From Fragilaria crotonensis (lineage: Eukaryota > Bacillariophyta > Fragilariophyceae > Fragilariales > Fragilariaceae), in assembly GCA_022925895.1 (NCBI GenBank), contig JAKSYS010000078.1, forward strand, positions 62,001 through 126,000: a stretch of DNA of 64,000 nucleotides, written 5' to 3'. A program made the translations under genes and the position numbers. Position 1 is the first letter of the stretch, and the number at the start of each line of letters is the position of its first letter. Positions 1 to 11,600 of this stretch are shown here, one piece after another. A model generated the notes under the pieces. The model was given only the letters and a program-made list of their open reading frames with translations, had not been told where the DNA came from and searched no databases.

Positions 1-1
1 A

Positions 2-1120
2 CGGACGCGAATTATCGATGCCACAGACCAACCCTGCAGTCAATTCGCTGTCCACCGAGAACTGGAAGTCGTGGAAAGACTTTACAATGAAGGCGACCTG
101 GCCTTTTTTGCGAATGCCGGAGTTCTCAACAGACCGGTGGACAAGGATAACTATTACGAGCGAACGAAGACTTCCTTGTTTGGTCACGATACCATGCAGG
201 CAGAAGCCCAGAAAGTCGATCCATTTGACGGCGCTCCTGGCACCGGCATCCTTGGTCGAATGTGCGACGTTCTCAAACGTCTCACGTACACTCCTCAGCC
301 TATCACAGTGCAAGATGCAACAATTGCGACGGTTGGTGTTCCAGGTGCGTCGGTGGATCCGCTCACTGTCTCTCCTTACGAGACCAACGATTTCAACCCA
401 ACGACCGAAGGCGAAACGTTCGACCCCGTTCCTCATCTTAAACGACTCAATGACGCAACTACGTTGCAGAGCAGTCTGTACGGGGAAACGTGGTCTCAAC
501 GCCTACAGAAAGCTCTGTTCGATAACGAGTCCATTTTGAAAGCAGTGACGGAAACGACGCTCGTCAACACTTTCCCGGAAACAGAATATGCTTCTAAGCT
601 GAAGGCTGTTGCCACGCTCATTGCATCCCACGATCTGCGCGGAACCGATCGCGACGTCTTCTTCCTCTCGATGGGTGGGTGGGACCATCACTCTGGAATG
701 AAGTCCGGTTTGGCATACAATTATGTGCAATTGAATGCCGCCTTGTCTGCGTTCTCCGACGAAATGAGAGCTCAAGGGCTATGGGATGCAGTGACCCTTG
801 TGATAACCTCTGATTTTTCACGAACACTCACTGCAAACTCTGGAGAGGGGAGCGACCATGCATGGGGAGGCCACTATTTCGCGATGGGAGGTGCCGTAAA
901 CGGAGGAAAGATTCATGGTTCTTACCCCAGCGATCTTACAGAATCAGGACCGCTTAATATCGGTCGCGGTCGCTACATTCCAACGCTGGCCTGGGAGTCC
1001 GTAATGAACCCTATATTGCAATGGATGGGTATCGACTCCGATGAGGACCTAGATTATTGCATGCCAAATCGCCAACTAACAGGCGCACCCCTCCTATCGG
1101 CCAGCGAGGTATTTGACTGA
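2..1120 (+). CDS. DUF1501 domain protein, 3' part of an upstream tandem gene copy
   Basis: The frame is open from the first bases of the window to a TGA at 1,118-1,120, so the 5' part lies outside. The translation shows the DUF1501 landmarks FFANAGVL, LFGHDTMQ, GTGILGRM, an SMGGWDHHSG block and the FSRTLTANSGEGSDHAWGGH block. DUF1501 belongs to the alkaline-phosphatase/sulfatase-like fold; its substrate is unknown. The stretch is nearly identical to 24,252-25,373, the 3' end of the complete gene copy. Unlike that copy it stays in one frame at about position 273, where the other lacks two bases. It is probably the tail of a full DUF1800-DUF1501 gene beginning upstream of the window. The domain call is firm; the function is not. 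Confidence 0.82.
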   Translation, partial: RTRIIDATDQPCSQFAVHRELEVVERLYNEGDLAFFANAGVLNRPVDKDNYYERTKTSLFGHDTMQAEAQKVDPFDGAPGTGILGRMCDVLKRLTYTPQPITVQDATIATVGVPGASVDPLTVSPYETNDFNPTTEGETFDPVPHLKRLNDATTLQSSLYGETWSQRLQKALFDNESILKAVTETTLVNTFPETEYASKLKAVATLIASHDLRGTDRDVFFLSMGGWDHHSGMKSGLAYNYVQLNAALSAFSDEMRAQGLWDAVTLVITSDFSRTLTANSGEGSDHAWGGHYFAMGGAVNGGKIHGSYPSDLTESGPLNIGRGRYIPTLAWESVMNPILQWMGIDSDEDLDYCMPNRQLTGAPLLSASEVFD

Positions 1121-1278
1121 GGTGCTTTGGCATCTTTGTTCTATCACATGCTGTTGCCGTCGATGTATCATCTCTCAAGGAAGATGCCGTGGGCGTGGGG
1201 TGCCGGCTCTGGATGCCCAAGGGAGAAGGACATCTCGTTTAGAATTCGTATGTAGGTGCCTATACATTTATATATATA

Positions 1279-2507
1279 CTAGTGGGTACCTCACATTTGA
1301 TCGGAGTGTCTACTACAGGAAACTGGACGTACAGTACCCCCAACCTGGTCGTACTCCGTACCACTACTTTTTGACGCAACTACGTTTATGCAAATCTTAC
1401 CGACATCGCTTACGGAGTACCAGTTTAAACCCAGTACCTGGACGTAAAAAAGTATTCGCAATAATGGCGCTGTCGTTTTGAAATTCTAAAGGCTGGATAC
1501 CATGAATAGCAAGATGGCGATACTTTTAAGCATGTCATATGTTGCAATAGATAGATAATTGATTAAGTTACGATTAGTCGAATATTTTTTTCATCGATTT
1601 TTTTAAACATAGTACCTGGACAGTTCAGTCACTAGTGCACTGCATTGAGTCCATTTCGATAATCTCATATTTGCATGAAGTTTTTTGCACGTTACAGATA
1701 GATGACAAGTCCGTTGTCTACAAGTCTCCAATAATAGAAAAGTGACACATTCCGAAAGGAAGGCATTCGAATTGCAGTTTATCTGCACAACAGGAATATT
1801 TTGAAAGTTCGTAACAAAACTCATGCTTTTCGTGCGATTAAATTAGTAGCATGAGGTGGTTTGTAGGGAAAGTGCCGTAGGATGAAAAGATTGATCCCCG
1901 AACGAACTGCTTTTTTTATTTATTGCTTTGACCATGTCGACTTTCGCTTGAACCGCAAGAAATGAAAAACTTACCAATTGGAAATCAAATTCAGACAATA
2001 GCCGGAGAATCAGGCTACCAACATTTACTACTGGGATCACAAGAGCGTTGCGGCATTTCTTTCCTTTCCTTGACATGCTACAGTAATGAGGAGTTTAATT
2101 ATGAACTTTTAATCGTGGCGAGCGCAGAAAAATATTCCTTTTGTTCTCATTCCAACTTTTGTACGAGACCATTACAACAAAAACGAGCTACAGTAACCCC
2201 CTATCGTTCAGGGCGTGCTATCACTTTTCACTCAGGTGCATCATCGATCTTAGTGCATGAATACATAGTAATCACTAATTTTTTATTCCGTCCAGGTACT
2301 CGTCGTAATTTGGGTCGTCCAGGTACATACTGGGTTTAAACTGGTACTCCAGTATCCATGTATGACATATACTCCGAGTATGAGACCACTGTACTGCGTA
2401 TTGCGCAGTGAAAAAATTCAGACAGTATTCATTTGATCCAGTACCCCAGAGTGGTCATACTCCGTAACAGACGCACGCACGCACACACGCACACAATTAA
2501 TTTATAA
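1279..2507 (-). repeat. Helitron unit 1 (carries the MITE; 5' end truncated)
   Basis: The 3' end CTAG is at 1,279-1,282. The 5' side stops in the AATTAATTTATAA stretch and lacks the TCCTACTA start, because unit 2 abuts it directly. Without the 923-bp MITE the unit would be about 306 bp, close to its neighbours. Confidence 0.7.
1421..2343. mobile_element. MITE-like element with 4-bp GTAC target duplication
   Basis: The left end reads CAGTTTAAACCCAGTACC and the right end is its inverted match, ending GGGTTTAAACTG. The right arm has three extra bases (TGT) inside. GTAC flanks it at 1,417-1,420 and 2,344-2,347. The sister Helitron unit has the unfilled GGAGTACTCC site at 3,021-3,030, which confirms the boundaries. 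Apparent reading frames inside are short and have no recognisable domain, so this is a non-autonomous DNA element of unassigned superfamily. Confidence 0.82.
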
Positions 2508-2747
2508 CTAGTGGGTACATACCTCACATTTGATCGGAGTGTCTACTACAGGAAACTGGACGTACAGTACCCCCACCTGGTCGTACTCCGTACCACTACT
2601 TTTTACTGTACTGCGTATTGCGCACAGTGAAAAAATTCAGACAGTATTCATTTGGTCCAGTACCCCAGAGTGGTCATACTCCGTAACAGACGCACGCACA
2701 CACGCACTCAATTAATTTATAATATAGTACAGTAGGATATAGTAGGA
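2508..2747 (-). repeat. Helitron unit 2 (short)
   Basis: The 3' CTAG is at 2,508-2,511 and the 5' TCCTACTA is the reverse complement of 2,740-2,747. A CA-rich microsatellite-like tract and the conserved block around CAGAGTGGTCATACTCCG lie inside. A 4-bp TATA spacer separates it from unit 3. Confidence 0.7.
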
Positions 2748-2751
2748 TATA

Positions 2752-3214
2752 CTAGTGGGTACCTCACATTTGATCGGAGTGTCTACTACAGGAAACTGGA
2801 CGTACAGTACCCAGTACCCCCAACCTGGTCGTACTCCGTACCACTACTTTTACTGTTACTGTTTACTTTCAGTACTCAACCCTGGCGAAGCTCCGTAGTT
2901 ACTGTTTGTACAGTTCAGTACTATACGCAAGTAGTGCAGTACCCCAGAGTGGTCATACTCCGTAACAGACGCACGCACTGACGCAACTACGTATATGCAA
3001 ATCTTACCGACATCGCTTACGGAGTACTCCAGTATGCGTGTATGCATATGACATATACTCCGAGTATGAGACCACTGTACTGTACTGCGTATTGCGCACA
3101 GTGAAAAATTTCAGACAGTATTCATTTGATACAGTACCCCAGAGTGGTCATACTCCGTAACAGACGCACGCACGCACACACGCACGCACACAATTAATTT
3201 ATAATATAGTAGGA
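2752..3214 (-). repeat. Helitron unit 3
   Basis: This is the most complete short unit: the 5' TCCTACTA is the reverse complement of 3,207-3,214 and the 3' CTAG is at 2,752-2,755. It contains the empty MITE site at 3,021-3,030 and two copies of the block CAGAGTGGTCATACTCCG. Confidence 0.7.
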
Positions 3215-3450
3215 TATGTGTATTTATCTTCATCTTTTGCTGGACGTTTTCATATATATCTTTTTAGTTCCATACAAAACAGATTCTGCCATCTGCTGGG
3301 AGCCCGTTTAGTCGTCGTATGCCCCCTAATCAAGCCGATCGAGCTCACTAGTAGAACTACTACCGGTAGTCTAATTAAAATTGGAGGCGGCTCCTCAAGC
3401 ATCATGTACTGTACCAGTAGCATGTAGAAGACAGTACTCCCGTACAATGC

Positions 3451-4440
3451 TGCCATCGAATACATATGCATATATTGCGAACTACTGTAGTACCTGGTAC
3501 AGTACGACCGAGCTATCGCCCGCAGCCATCGGTCATGCCGCCAGAGACTTACCGGTACCCAACACTAAATTCGATAGTAGAAGCATCATTGTTCCGAGTT
3601 CCACGTGGGAGTCTGAATCCATAACAATCACGTTTATCGACAGTATTCACATATATAGGCATCCAGCGCGAGGATAACTATCTCTTCCGCCTGCCTCTAA
3701 CTCGCCTCTTATCCTCCAATCGATCAACACAGGACCGCTGGATACACCGCGTCAAGGCATCAGCAAAGCGAAAACAAAAGGAGAGTAATAACCAGACTCT
3801 CATCACCCAATTTTTTCCCCCACGACAATGACCAGATCTGTCACTCTAGCAGCTCAAACACAAAAATTTCACACTCAGTCAGCATAGAAGCCAACACGAG
3901 CTCCCGCGAGCTTTAAATCGCCGGAGCGGGGTACACAGTGATTCCCGAAAGGTTCTCACATGGTGGAAACCCTAATAATTAGTTCGCTTATTATTATTAC
4001 AACATTCCCATTGTTGCAGCCTATAGAGTATTGTGTCAAATGAATAACGTCTCCTTGACAAACGAAGCCATGATCAAACAGTATTACAGTACCAGTACTG
4101 CTACGACGTAAAATCATCATCGTGCGGTACAAGTACTGGCGTGCTGCCAGCCTTCGGAAGACGTTACGATACAGCAGTACCAATTTGCTACGGTACTGTA
4201 TTTGCTGAAGTGAATTTGTTCTCCAATATGATACTCCTACTACCTGCTACGGTAGAGTTTTACGTTTCCGTAGTATGTGATGAACGACCAGTAGAGGATA
4301 GGGAAGAAGGTAGAGTTCATGTACCAGTACCTGTACCATAATGAACTCATTATAGTACATGCAGACGGTACAGCATATATATTAAACTTTTCAATCGAGC
4401 AAAGGTCTCAGCGAAACTATGCGTCGTGCACTTTCATGCT
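3451..4440. other. Non-coding stretch left of the Harbinger element
   Basis: No credible gene was seen. The only recognisable content is a LINE-type 3' tail motif at about 3,925-4,000. Short palindromic GTACC/GGTAC motifs are frequent, as elsewhere in the intergenic DNA of this window. Confidence 0.5.
3925..4000 (+). repeat. LINE 3'-tail-like motif, copy a
   Basis: GGGGTACACAGT, then ACATGGTGGAAACCC and TAATAATTAGTTC, in the same order and spacing as the last 80 bases of the LINE at 14,244-14,323. The central CGGCCTACCGGCCG palindrome is diverged here. It is probably a severely 5'-truncated LINE copy or a short element sharing the LINE tail. Confidence 0.55.
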
Positions 4441-4443
4441 TTA

Positions 4444-4467
4444 GGGAGCGTCCGGACAAGAAAACTT
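4444..4467 (+). repeat. Harbinger left terminal inverted repeat
   Basis: Begins GGGAGCGTCCGGACAA and continues into an AAAACTT run. It pairs imperfectly with 18,372-18,395. TTA lies immediately outside. Confidence 0.85.
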
Positions 4468-5543
4468 GGCACCAAGTTTCGAAGTTTTCGAAGTGCTCGA
4501 ACTAATCGACTCATGATTCAACTTCGAATTCTGAGTTAGTGGGACTCGTCTTTCGCAACTTTTGGATTCGAACCTAACGAAAGCCTTCTATCCAAGTTTG
4601 CAATGCCAAGTTTCATATCCTATTAAAGCTCGTGAACTTGGACCACTCATTTTCATAGAAGTTGATACTTCAACTCGTGAAAGAACGTATCTTTCATGCA
4701 TGCCAGCATATCTTGTTCTGCACCACACGCACGCGCTGTCGTATCTTTAAACAGGAGAACACAATTGCAAGATCACCGAAGTTAGCAGCAATCTTTGTTG
4801 TTGGTGACAAGGTCAGATGCGTGCAGCGTTTCCATGAGTTCTTCAAACGACGACAACATTGACGAATACAACGAAACGACAGACGACGTTGGTGCCGACC
4901 GGACAGAATTCTCGTGTGCTTCGCACCAGGTTTATGTTGATTCTGGAAATCAGAAAAAGGTGTTATTCGGTCCTCCTATGTCTCGGATTGTCTTTGTCTG
5001 ATACTAACGATGCCCCCTTGTTCTCGTTTGAAACTGAACCATGGTCTCGTTTGCCCAAGACGGAAATGCGCCCTGTGAATGTTGACTTTGCAAATGAAGT
5101 TGTGCGACGATCAAGGATACTTCGAATACATCCTACGCCACGACCTCTCAACTGGCCCAAGGCGCAGAAGATTGAATGGCTTGAGGCTAATCCAGTGCAA
5201 GATAGTGTCGATATTTCGTTTCTGAGAGGCGAAGTCATTCGCATCAAAGAAATTCTTTGAAAGTTCATTGGCCGAAGAGCAGCAGCAGCGGGAGTTATTG
5301 GGTCTCGGTGGAACAGGTGTCAGTTGAGGAGGAAATTGGCGTGGAAGCGTTCCGTACCTACGTCTTATATTGTGCCTCACACAAGATGACATAAAGTTTG
5401 CATTCCTGAGGCGAGCAGATGCTCAATCACGTCAGGAATTTGATGCTCGGAATTCGGAGAATAGGTAAAGTGATCATGCGTCGTTTCTTTGATTCACCAG
5501 TTCTTGTTTGCTCGCGCCTTCCTTCGAACCATTCCTAACTCCC

Positions 5544-5558
5544 CAATTTTGTTTGCTC
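5544..5558 (+). repeat. LINE target-site duplication, left copy
   Basis: CAATTTTGTTTGCTC is repeated exactly at 14,324-14,338. It is intron sequence of the Harbinger accessory gene. The exact 15-bp identity suggests a fairly recent insertion. Confidence 0.8.
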
Positions 5559-5651
5559 ACACTTTTCACAGTCTAAGTTTTCGAAACTACGTTCTGTCCG
5601 TCGTCCGTCCCTTAGTATTCTTCCAACGTGGTGTTTTCGTTGAAACTCACC

Positions 5652-8519
5652 ATGATCGACAAGTCGGCACCAGCCGTCGCTCTCCCCTTCGACTCCCCAA
5701 CTCCTCCACATGATCCCATTTTCGACTTCGACACCTCTACCTGGATTGATCCTCCAGTTTACGTGACAACGCTCCCCTGAAACAACGCCAGAATCCAACA
5801 TTCGCGAAATGACCGAAAAAGAATATCGTGACTCCACCACTCCTACCTTGTGGCACCGTTACATTACTCTTGGCCGTTATGTCGTAGATGGTTTCACGTT
5901 CGACTCAATCATGGAAGACGGTGTTATCGATCCTCTCAAGATGCATTGTCTCGTCTGGTATCAGTATGCCTATCATCTTGATCAAAAGATAGACATACCT
6001 CCCAAGCTCCAAGCCTGGGGAGCGACGAGATCACAACCTTACTTGGCAAAGCATGCTGATTCCGCCTTCAAACTTGACACCAACATCACTACCTGGAAAG
6101 AGTTCTCTCAACCCAATCTCTTTCCAATCCGTGGTCTGAAGTTCCATCTAAGTCGAACAAGCTCAAAAAGCCAATCCTACAAAGACTTTTGTCACGGCAT
6201 CATCTCTCCTCTCAAACCGTTCCAAACCAGGCACTATTGTTGAGGAGACATCCAAAGCTAGCACTTCCACGGTGTCCAGAGGACAAAAACGCCCTTCGGA
6301 TCGCGACGAACAATCAGCTGCTTCAGATGGCAAACAGTCCGCGTTGATTCCTACTCAACGTCCCTGTATGTGATGGCACCCATCGAGTTACTCTGCGCTG
6401 GAAGGTACCTCTTGACGTTAATCAACTCTCGCGCAATACTCAGCAACTGAAGGAGGAGATTTATAAGCTCCTGGATGACCTTTTCGATGACGATGATGGC
6501 TTTCTATACAAATGGCAACACTCTGGAACTGATGTGAATAACTCCATCTCCAAAATGTCTCCAGACGAAGTTCGTCAGTATATCTGTCCCTCTATTGGAA
6601 TCATACCTTCCAAATCGATGATTGTTATCCCTATTCGTTTCGGATTCTCCAGCACAAACCCCAGTAAATGGAGGAATCTTGAGACCACAAAGGAAAAACT
6701 CGACAAACATGATGTTACTGTCTCGTTCTCCAATTGCACAAGTATCAGCGGAAAATTGGTTGTTGCCGGCTATATTCTACTCAAAGCTCCTATGACAACG
6801 CACCGTCTTAGGTATCTGCAGAGTCTTCGACTGATGTTACCACAATCTACGTCCCCTTTTGACATTCTCCTCCATAAACGTACTCCCCTGGACCAACAAA
6901 TTCCACACCTGGCGGTACAGTGTGGCAACAAGAATGTTCATGCTCTCAGCGAAGCATTAGCTTCTATTTTAACTGGTGAAAGCTCGGCTCTCTACATCCC
7001 TCGGTTTGCCTTTTCCCAGATGACGGACTCAGAAGCGCACGCTTTGTTCCAAACCCACGACGAGTATGTTAAATCCCTTCGTTGGCTACCCCTCTCTCCT
7101 CTTCTCTCGAATTTGGACCGACCTCGCAAAGAGTACCAACCAGATGGAAGTTTCATTGAACGCACCACCCGAGAATGGGCTAGGAGCATCAAAGATCTTG
7201 ACGGGAAATCATCTGCTCAGTGTGACGTTGTTAATGGTGGTCTGGACCAATTGCCATACCTCTTGTTTACACCACCATACACCGAAGCTGCAACCTTGGC
7301 CCTAGAAGACTACCGCAGACGTCTTTATCCGTTCACGCAGCGCGAAGCTCAATTCCGCGAAAACGTCGGTCCTCCTCCCTACATCCAATTCAGCAAAAGT
7401 GTTATTGCAAACTTGGATTTCATCAAACGTTTATCGGCAACCAAACATTCGTCCTCACCTCTCCTACATCCAAAGATTCGGAAGTGGAACAATGTTCGGT
7501 CACCACCCGGAATCTGGTATTACAGATTCATCGTCCGTTAGTCAGATCACGCGTCCTCTTACTTCCGCTGAATCACTCCGCCAACAATACAGTCAACGAC
7601 GTCACAAATCGGATTCTTCTGGCGACCAGCAGTCTGATGATTCTTCCACTGCAGGATCAACGGTTACTTCTCCTTCAAAGTTGAGCGATGGCCGCATGTC
7701 CACCAGTTCTGCTAAGCTAAGAGAACTTGATGTTGCCATCCAACGGCAAAAGAAAACCAATGAAAAGCAGGATGCCAAAAATTCTGAGCGGCTTTCCCAT
7801 ATCGAACGGAAACTCCATCGGATCGACGATATCGATACCAAACTGGATGAAGTACAAACGGATTTTGGGCAAAGGCTAACTATTTTCGAGTCTCGCATGG
7901 TTGAAACGGTAAAGGGTCACATCGAGTCCTCACATCACAACATGGAAAACATGAATACAAGCCTTGAGAAACTGATGCTTGTTGTCAATCGCCTGTTGAC
8001 ACACAGTGGAAATCCCAGCAACAACTCTACACTGGATCCGATGAGTGTCTCTGACCCGATCGATCCTCGTTGGACACTGGTATTGTCGCTCGCCCTCATA
8101 CCCATCATCTCGACGAGGAACAAGTGAATTGTGCATCTCATTCCAACTCCAGCTCCTCTCGCTCCTCGATGTCTTCCGAATCCCTAAGCGCCATTCAGTC
8201 GCCTGAACACAAACGCCTTAAGTCAGGTCAGAAGCCATCCAATGACCCTGTCCGTCGCCAGCTCGCCCGGGCCATGGAAGAAGCAAATCAGCCTGTCTCC
8301 TCGCCACCAACCAACTCCTCGCAAGGGTCCCTCGACTCTCTCGATGAAGCAATGCTACAACTGGAACACATCGCTCAAGCCAATAAGAGCAACACAGCAT
8401 CATCTGTTGCTGAAAACGATAACCCTGACCCTGAGAGTCAATACACAGCAAGTCCACCAAATCAAGAAGATAAGGACACAAATGCAACCCCCTCTCATCG
8501 TCGGGCATCGCAACCATAG
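5652..8519 (+). pseudogene. LINE ORF1 protein (RNA-binding/chaperone-type, broken)
   Basis: Starts at ATG 5,652 (MIDKSAPAVALPFDSP) and ends with TAG at 8,517-8,519. I recognise no Pfam-type domain. A long N-terminal part (through about 7,490) is followed by a Ser-rich stretch and a clear heptad-patterned coiled coil at about 7,690-7,990 (KLRELDVAIQRQKKTNEKQ onward), then a Ser/Pro-rich tail. A coiled coil in the first ORF is usual for LINEs and suggests oligomerising RNA binding. The frame changes near 5,777, 6,205, 6,372, 7,495 and 8,090, so no full product can be made from this copy. Confidence 0.65.
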
Positions 8520-8699
8520 CAGTCCGAACGCCACGAGTTTCCCGCCGACAGCCCATTGATCCTTCTATTCCCCTCGTCCCAGTTTCCCGTTTGCTTTCTA
8601 TCCTCCACCCGACCCGGACGCCAACCACGTCATACAAGCATTGACCCGGCACCCTCGGTCTCCTATGGCGATCCAGTGATACAAAAGCCCACCGGATCG

Positions 8700-11600
8700 A
8701 TCAGGCTCTTTTTCAAAACGTGAAGGGTCTTACCTACACTTCCACCAAAGAAGACTACAACTATTACCTAAAGTGTTTGCAGGGCCTCGATGTGGACATT
8801 ATGGGATTATCTGAAACAAATACATGTTGGTCCCATCATCACTTGTCGTCTGATTTCCGCTCAACCTTACGTCGATATGTTCGTCAAAGCAAAACTGTGT
8901 TTGGAATGGTCTCTACGGACATTGATAAATGTCTACAGTCAGAATCATTCCAATCTGGAGGCAATCTCACGAGTATTCTTGGTTCTCTCGCATCTCGAGT
9001 TGATGGTTCGGATATTTTGGATGCTACTGGATTGGGTCGATGGAGCGGCGTCAAACTGGCAGGTCCCGATAACAAAAATTATCCATCATCACTGCGTACA
9101 GAGTTTGCTCAGGCTCTCCACAAACCTCTCCCATTGGAAGTTCGTTTCTTCGGGAATACGAATTTTTCAGAGAACACAACCACCCATCACCAAATCCAAG
9201 AAGACTTTTCTTTGTCGACCTTCAGAAAGTCATCTTGGACCTCCAGGAATCGGGTTACAGTACTATTCTCATGCTTGATGCAAATTCAACTCTGGACGAC
9301 AAACAGCTCACGGATGTACTTGCGAGATGCGGTCTCCAGGATTTACATTCCCATGATCCGCCTCCCTCAACCTTCATTGGTTCGGCTCATCGCCGTATTG
9401 ATTTCATATTTGGCTGTGCAGATGCTCGACGGCATGTTATTCGCAGTGGATCTCTGGCGTACACAGAGGGACCTCAATCCGACCACCGAAGCTTGTATGT
9501 AGATCTTTCTCCGGAATTCATGACAACTCCTCCTTGGCAGTCCATAAATTCCCTGCAATCACGGGATCTTTACACAGGTAATCCAGAAAAGGTTACGACG
9601 TACCATAATGCTATGCTATCTTATTATGCTCAACATCGGATGATAGAACGAATTCAACATCTTTATGATGTACGGGACTCCATGGATCGCGACGAAATTC
9701 GTTCGGCACTCATCAAATGGGACAACGACCAAGGACGGGCCATGGAACTCGGCGAAAGGACTTTACGACGCCCTCCTCAGAAGTGTGCCTGGTCGCCGAC
9801 ATTGCGGAACTCAGCTATACTACGCAGGTACTGGCTTCTTCGCCTACGAGAGAAACTACGAGACGAAAATTATGCAACGACCTTCTGTCGATGGCAAATG
9901 GAAATTCAAACGAATGATCCGGCCTTCCGACTCCCATCATTGGGACAGAGCTTATCGATTGATCAGATCCGTTTGTCTTTGAACCGAGCCAACAGGGAAT
10001 TTCGTCGTATTCAAAAACAATCTGTTCCACTCCGGCTACACACCTATCAAGAGCTATTGGAGACCTACCAAGAGGATACAAATCCCGCTACCAAAGAGGA
10101 GTCAAGACGCAAAGCAAAGATTGTCCAGACGACTATAACTGGTGAAAGTATCCGACACGTGTTTGGGAATATTCGAAAGATTGTCCGCCCATCAGAGCAG
10201 TCTGGGCTCTCGAAAGTCATCGTTCCTCAACCACTTCGGCCCTGGATATAGACACCTATTCGGCGTATCAAATAACTCAAGACACTCCCAGCGAAGATAT
10301 CCTGTGGGAAACAATCGTTACTCGGGAAGAGATAGATCGTCACCTGCTCGAATACAACCGCGACTCATTCAGAGCAGCATCTTCTTCCCCGTGCGGCCAT
10401 GGGGTCATTCATGATGCACTTACGTTTACTAGCCTCTCTCCGGCTTCTGAAGAATTACTCGCTGGAAATGTACCGCCTCACTGGGTTTCTCACGACAATT
10501 ATCTCCGGGAATTCCTCGCTTCCTTTGTCATCCCGTCGACGGTTATCAATCATGGCGAAATCCCAACGGATATATCGGAAGATGATGTGCTTCGAGGATT
10601 CAAAGCATGGAAGGAGCGTACGTCAACCTCTCCGTCGGGGCGCCATCTTGGACACTACAAGGCTATTATTCAACACCCTGTACTACTGAAATGTTTCGTG
10701 CAGTTTATGAATATCGCTGTATCCCGTGGCATCGCTATTCCCCGCTGGTGCCAGGCTACAAATGTCATGATTGAAAAAGATGTGGGCTCGCCCAAGATAC
10801 ATCGACTACGCATCATCCATCTCTTCGAAGCAGATTACAACTTCTTCCTCAAGCTACAGTGGGGCCACAGGCTAGTACGTCATGCCGTCTCGTTGGATCT
10901 ACTACACGACTCTCAACACGGCTCGATACCCCGGCGTACTGCGATGGATCCTATAATGCTCACTCACCTTACCTCAGACTTGTGTAGGATTCTCAAACAC
11001 GACCTCGCTCGTTTCGACAATGATGCGTCTGCGTGCTACGATCGAATCATCGTTGCCCTCGGAATGCTCGCGGCTAGAAGGTGCGGTATGCCACGTAACG
11101 CCATCCGACTTCACGCTGAGGCACTCCAATTTATGCAGTATACAGTTAAAACCATTCATGGGATTTCTGAAGCCAACTACCAAGGGACACCATTTGCTCC
11201 TCTGTTTGGTACCGGACAAGGAAGCGGCGCTTCTCCAGCTGTCTGGCTTACCCTTGTGGTTCTTCTTCTTCATACCTTCGATCGTCTGATACCTCACAGA
11301 ATGAATTTTGTACCCGTTTCTGGCGCGAGGAGGCATTCACGATCCTCTGATGCTTTTGTTGATGACACCTCTGTCGGCTTCACCTCAAGCGACGACACAA
11401 GTTTCACTGATCTCATCGCTCGTCTCGAAGAGACAGCCCAAACCTGGGAGAAGCTTTTATCGCTTTCCGGTGGCAAGTTAAATCTCACTAAGTGCTCATG
11501 GTATGTCCTCCGCTGGGAATGGAAAAACGGACGACCAGTCATCAGAAAAATACAACAAGACGATCCCACAATCGCTCTCACCCAGGGTGAGTCTACGACA

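Larger units (their letters stand above)
1279..3214 (-). mobile_element. Array of three non-autonomous Helitron units
   Basis: Read on the minus strand, the array starts with TCCTACTATATTATAAATT (5' end at 3,214) and ends with GGTACCCACTAG (3' end at 1,279). It lies between a host A and a host T. The paralogous site near 25,530 is empty and shows the uninterrupted A-T junction. Start TC, end CTAG and A^T insertion without target duplication are the Helitron signature. The same ends bound the coding Helitron at 54,715-60,679. No transposase is encoded. Confidence 0.8.
1..3450 (+). repeat. Segmental duplication, copy 1 (matches 24,252-25,790)
   Basis: Positions 1-1,278 and 3,215-about 3,450 together match 24,252-about 25,790, covering the DUF1501 3' end and its downstream flank. 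The match is interrupted only by the Helitron array 1,279-3,214, which the other copy lacks. Similarity fades after the shared GAAGACAGTACTCCCGTAC. Confidence 0.85.

Noticed and set aside
1962-2339. 125-codon plus-strand frame
   Set aside because: It lies wholly inside the MITE, crosses its right inverted end, and has no domain signal.
2461-3200. CA-rich repeated CGCACGCAC tracts considered as a CRISPR-like or satellite array
   Set aside because: They are internal parts of Helitron units with defined ends; no regular repeat-spacer pattern.
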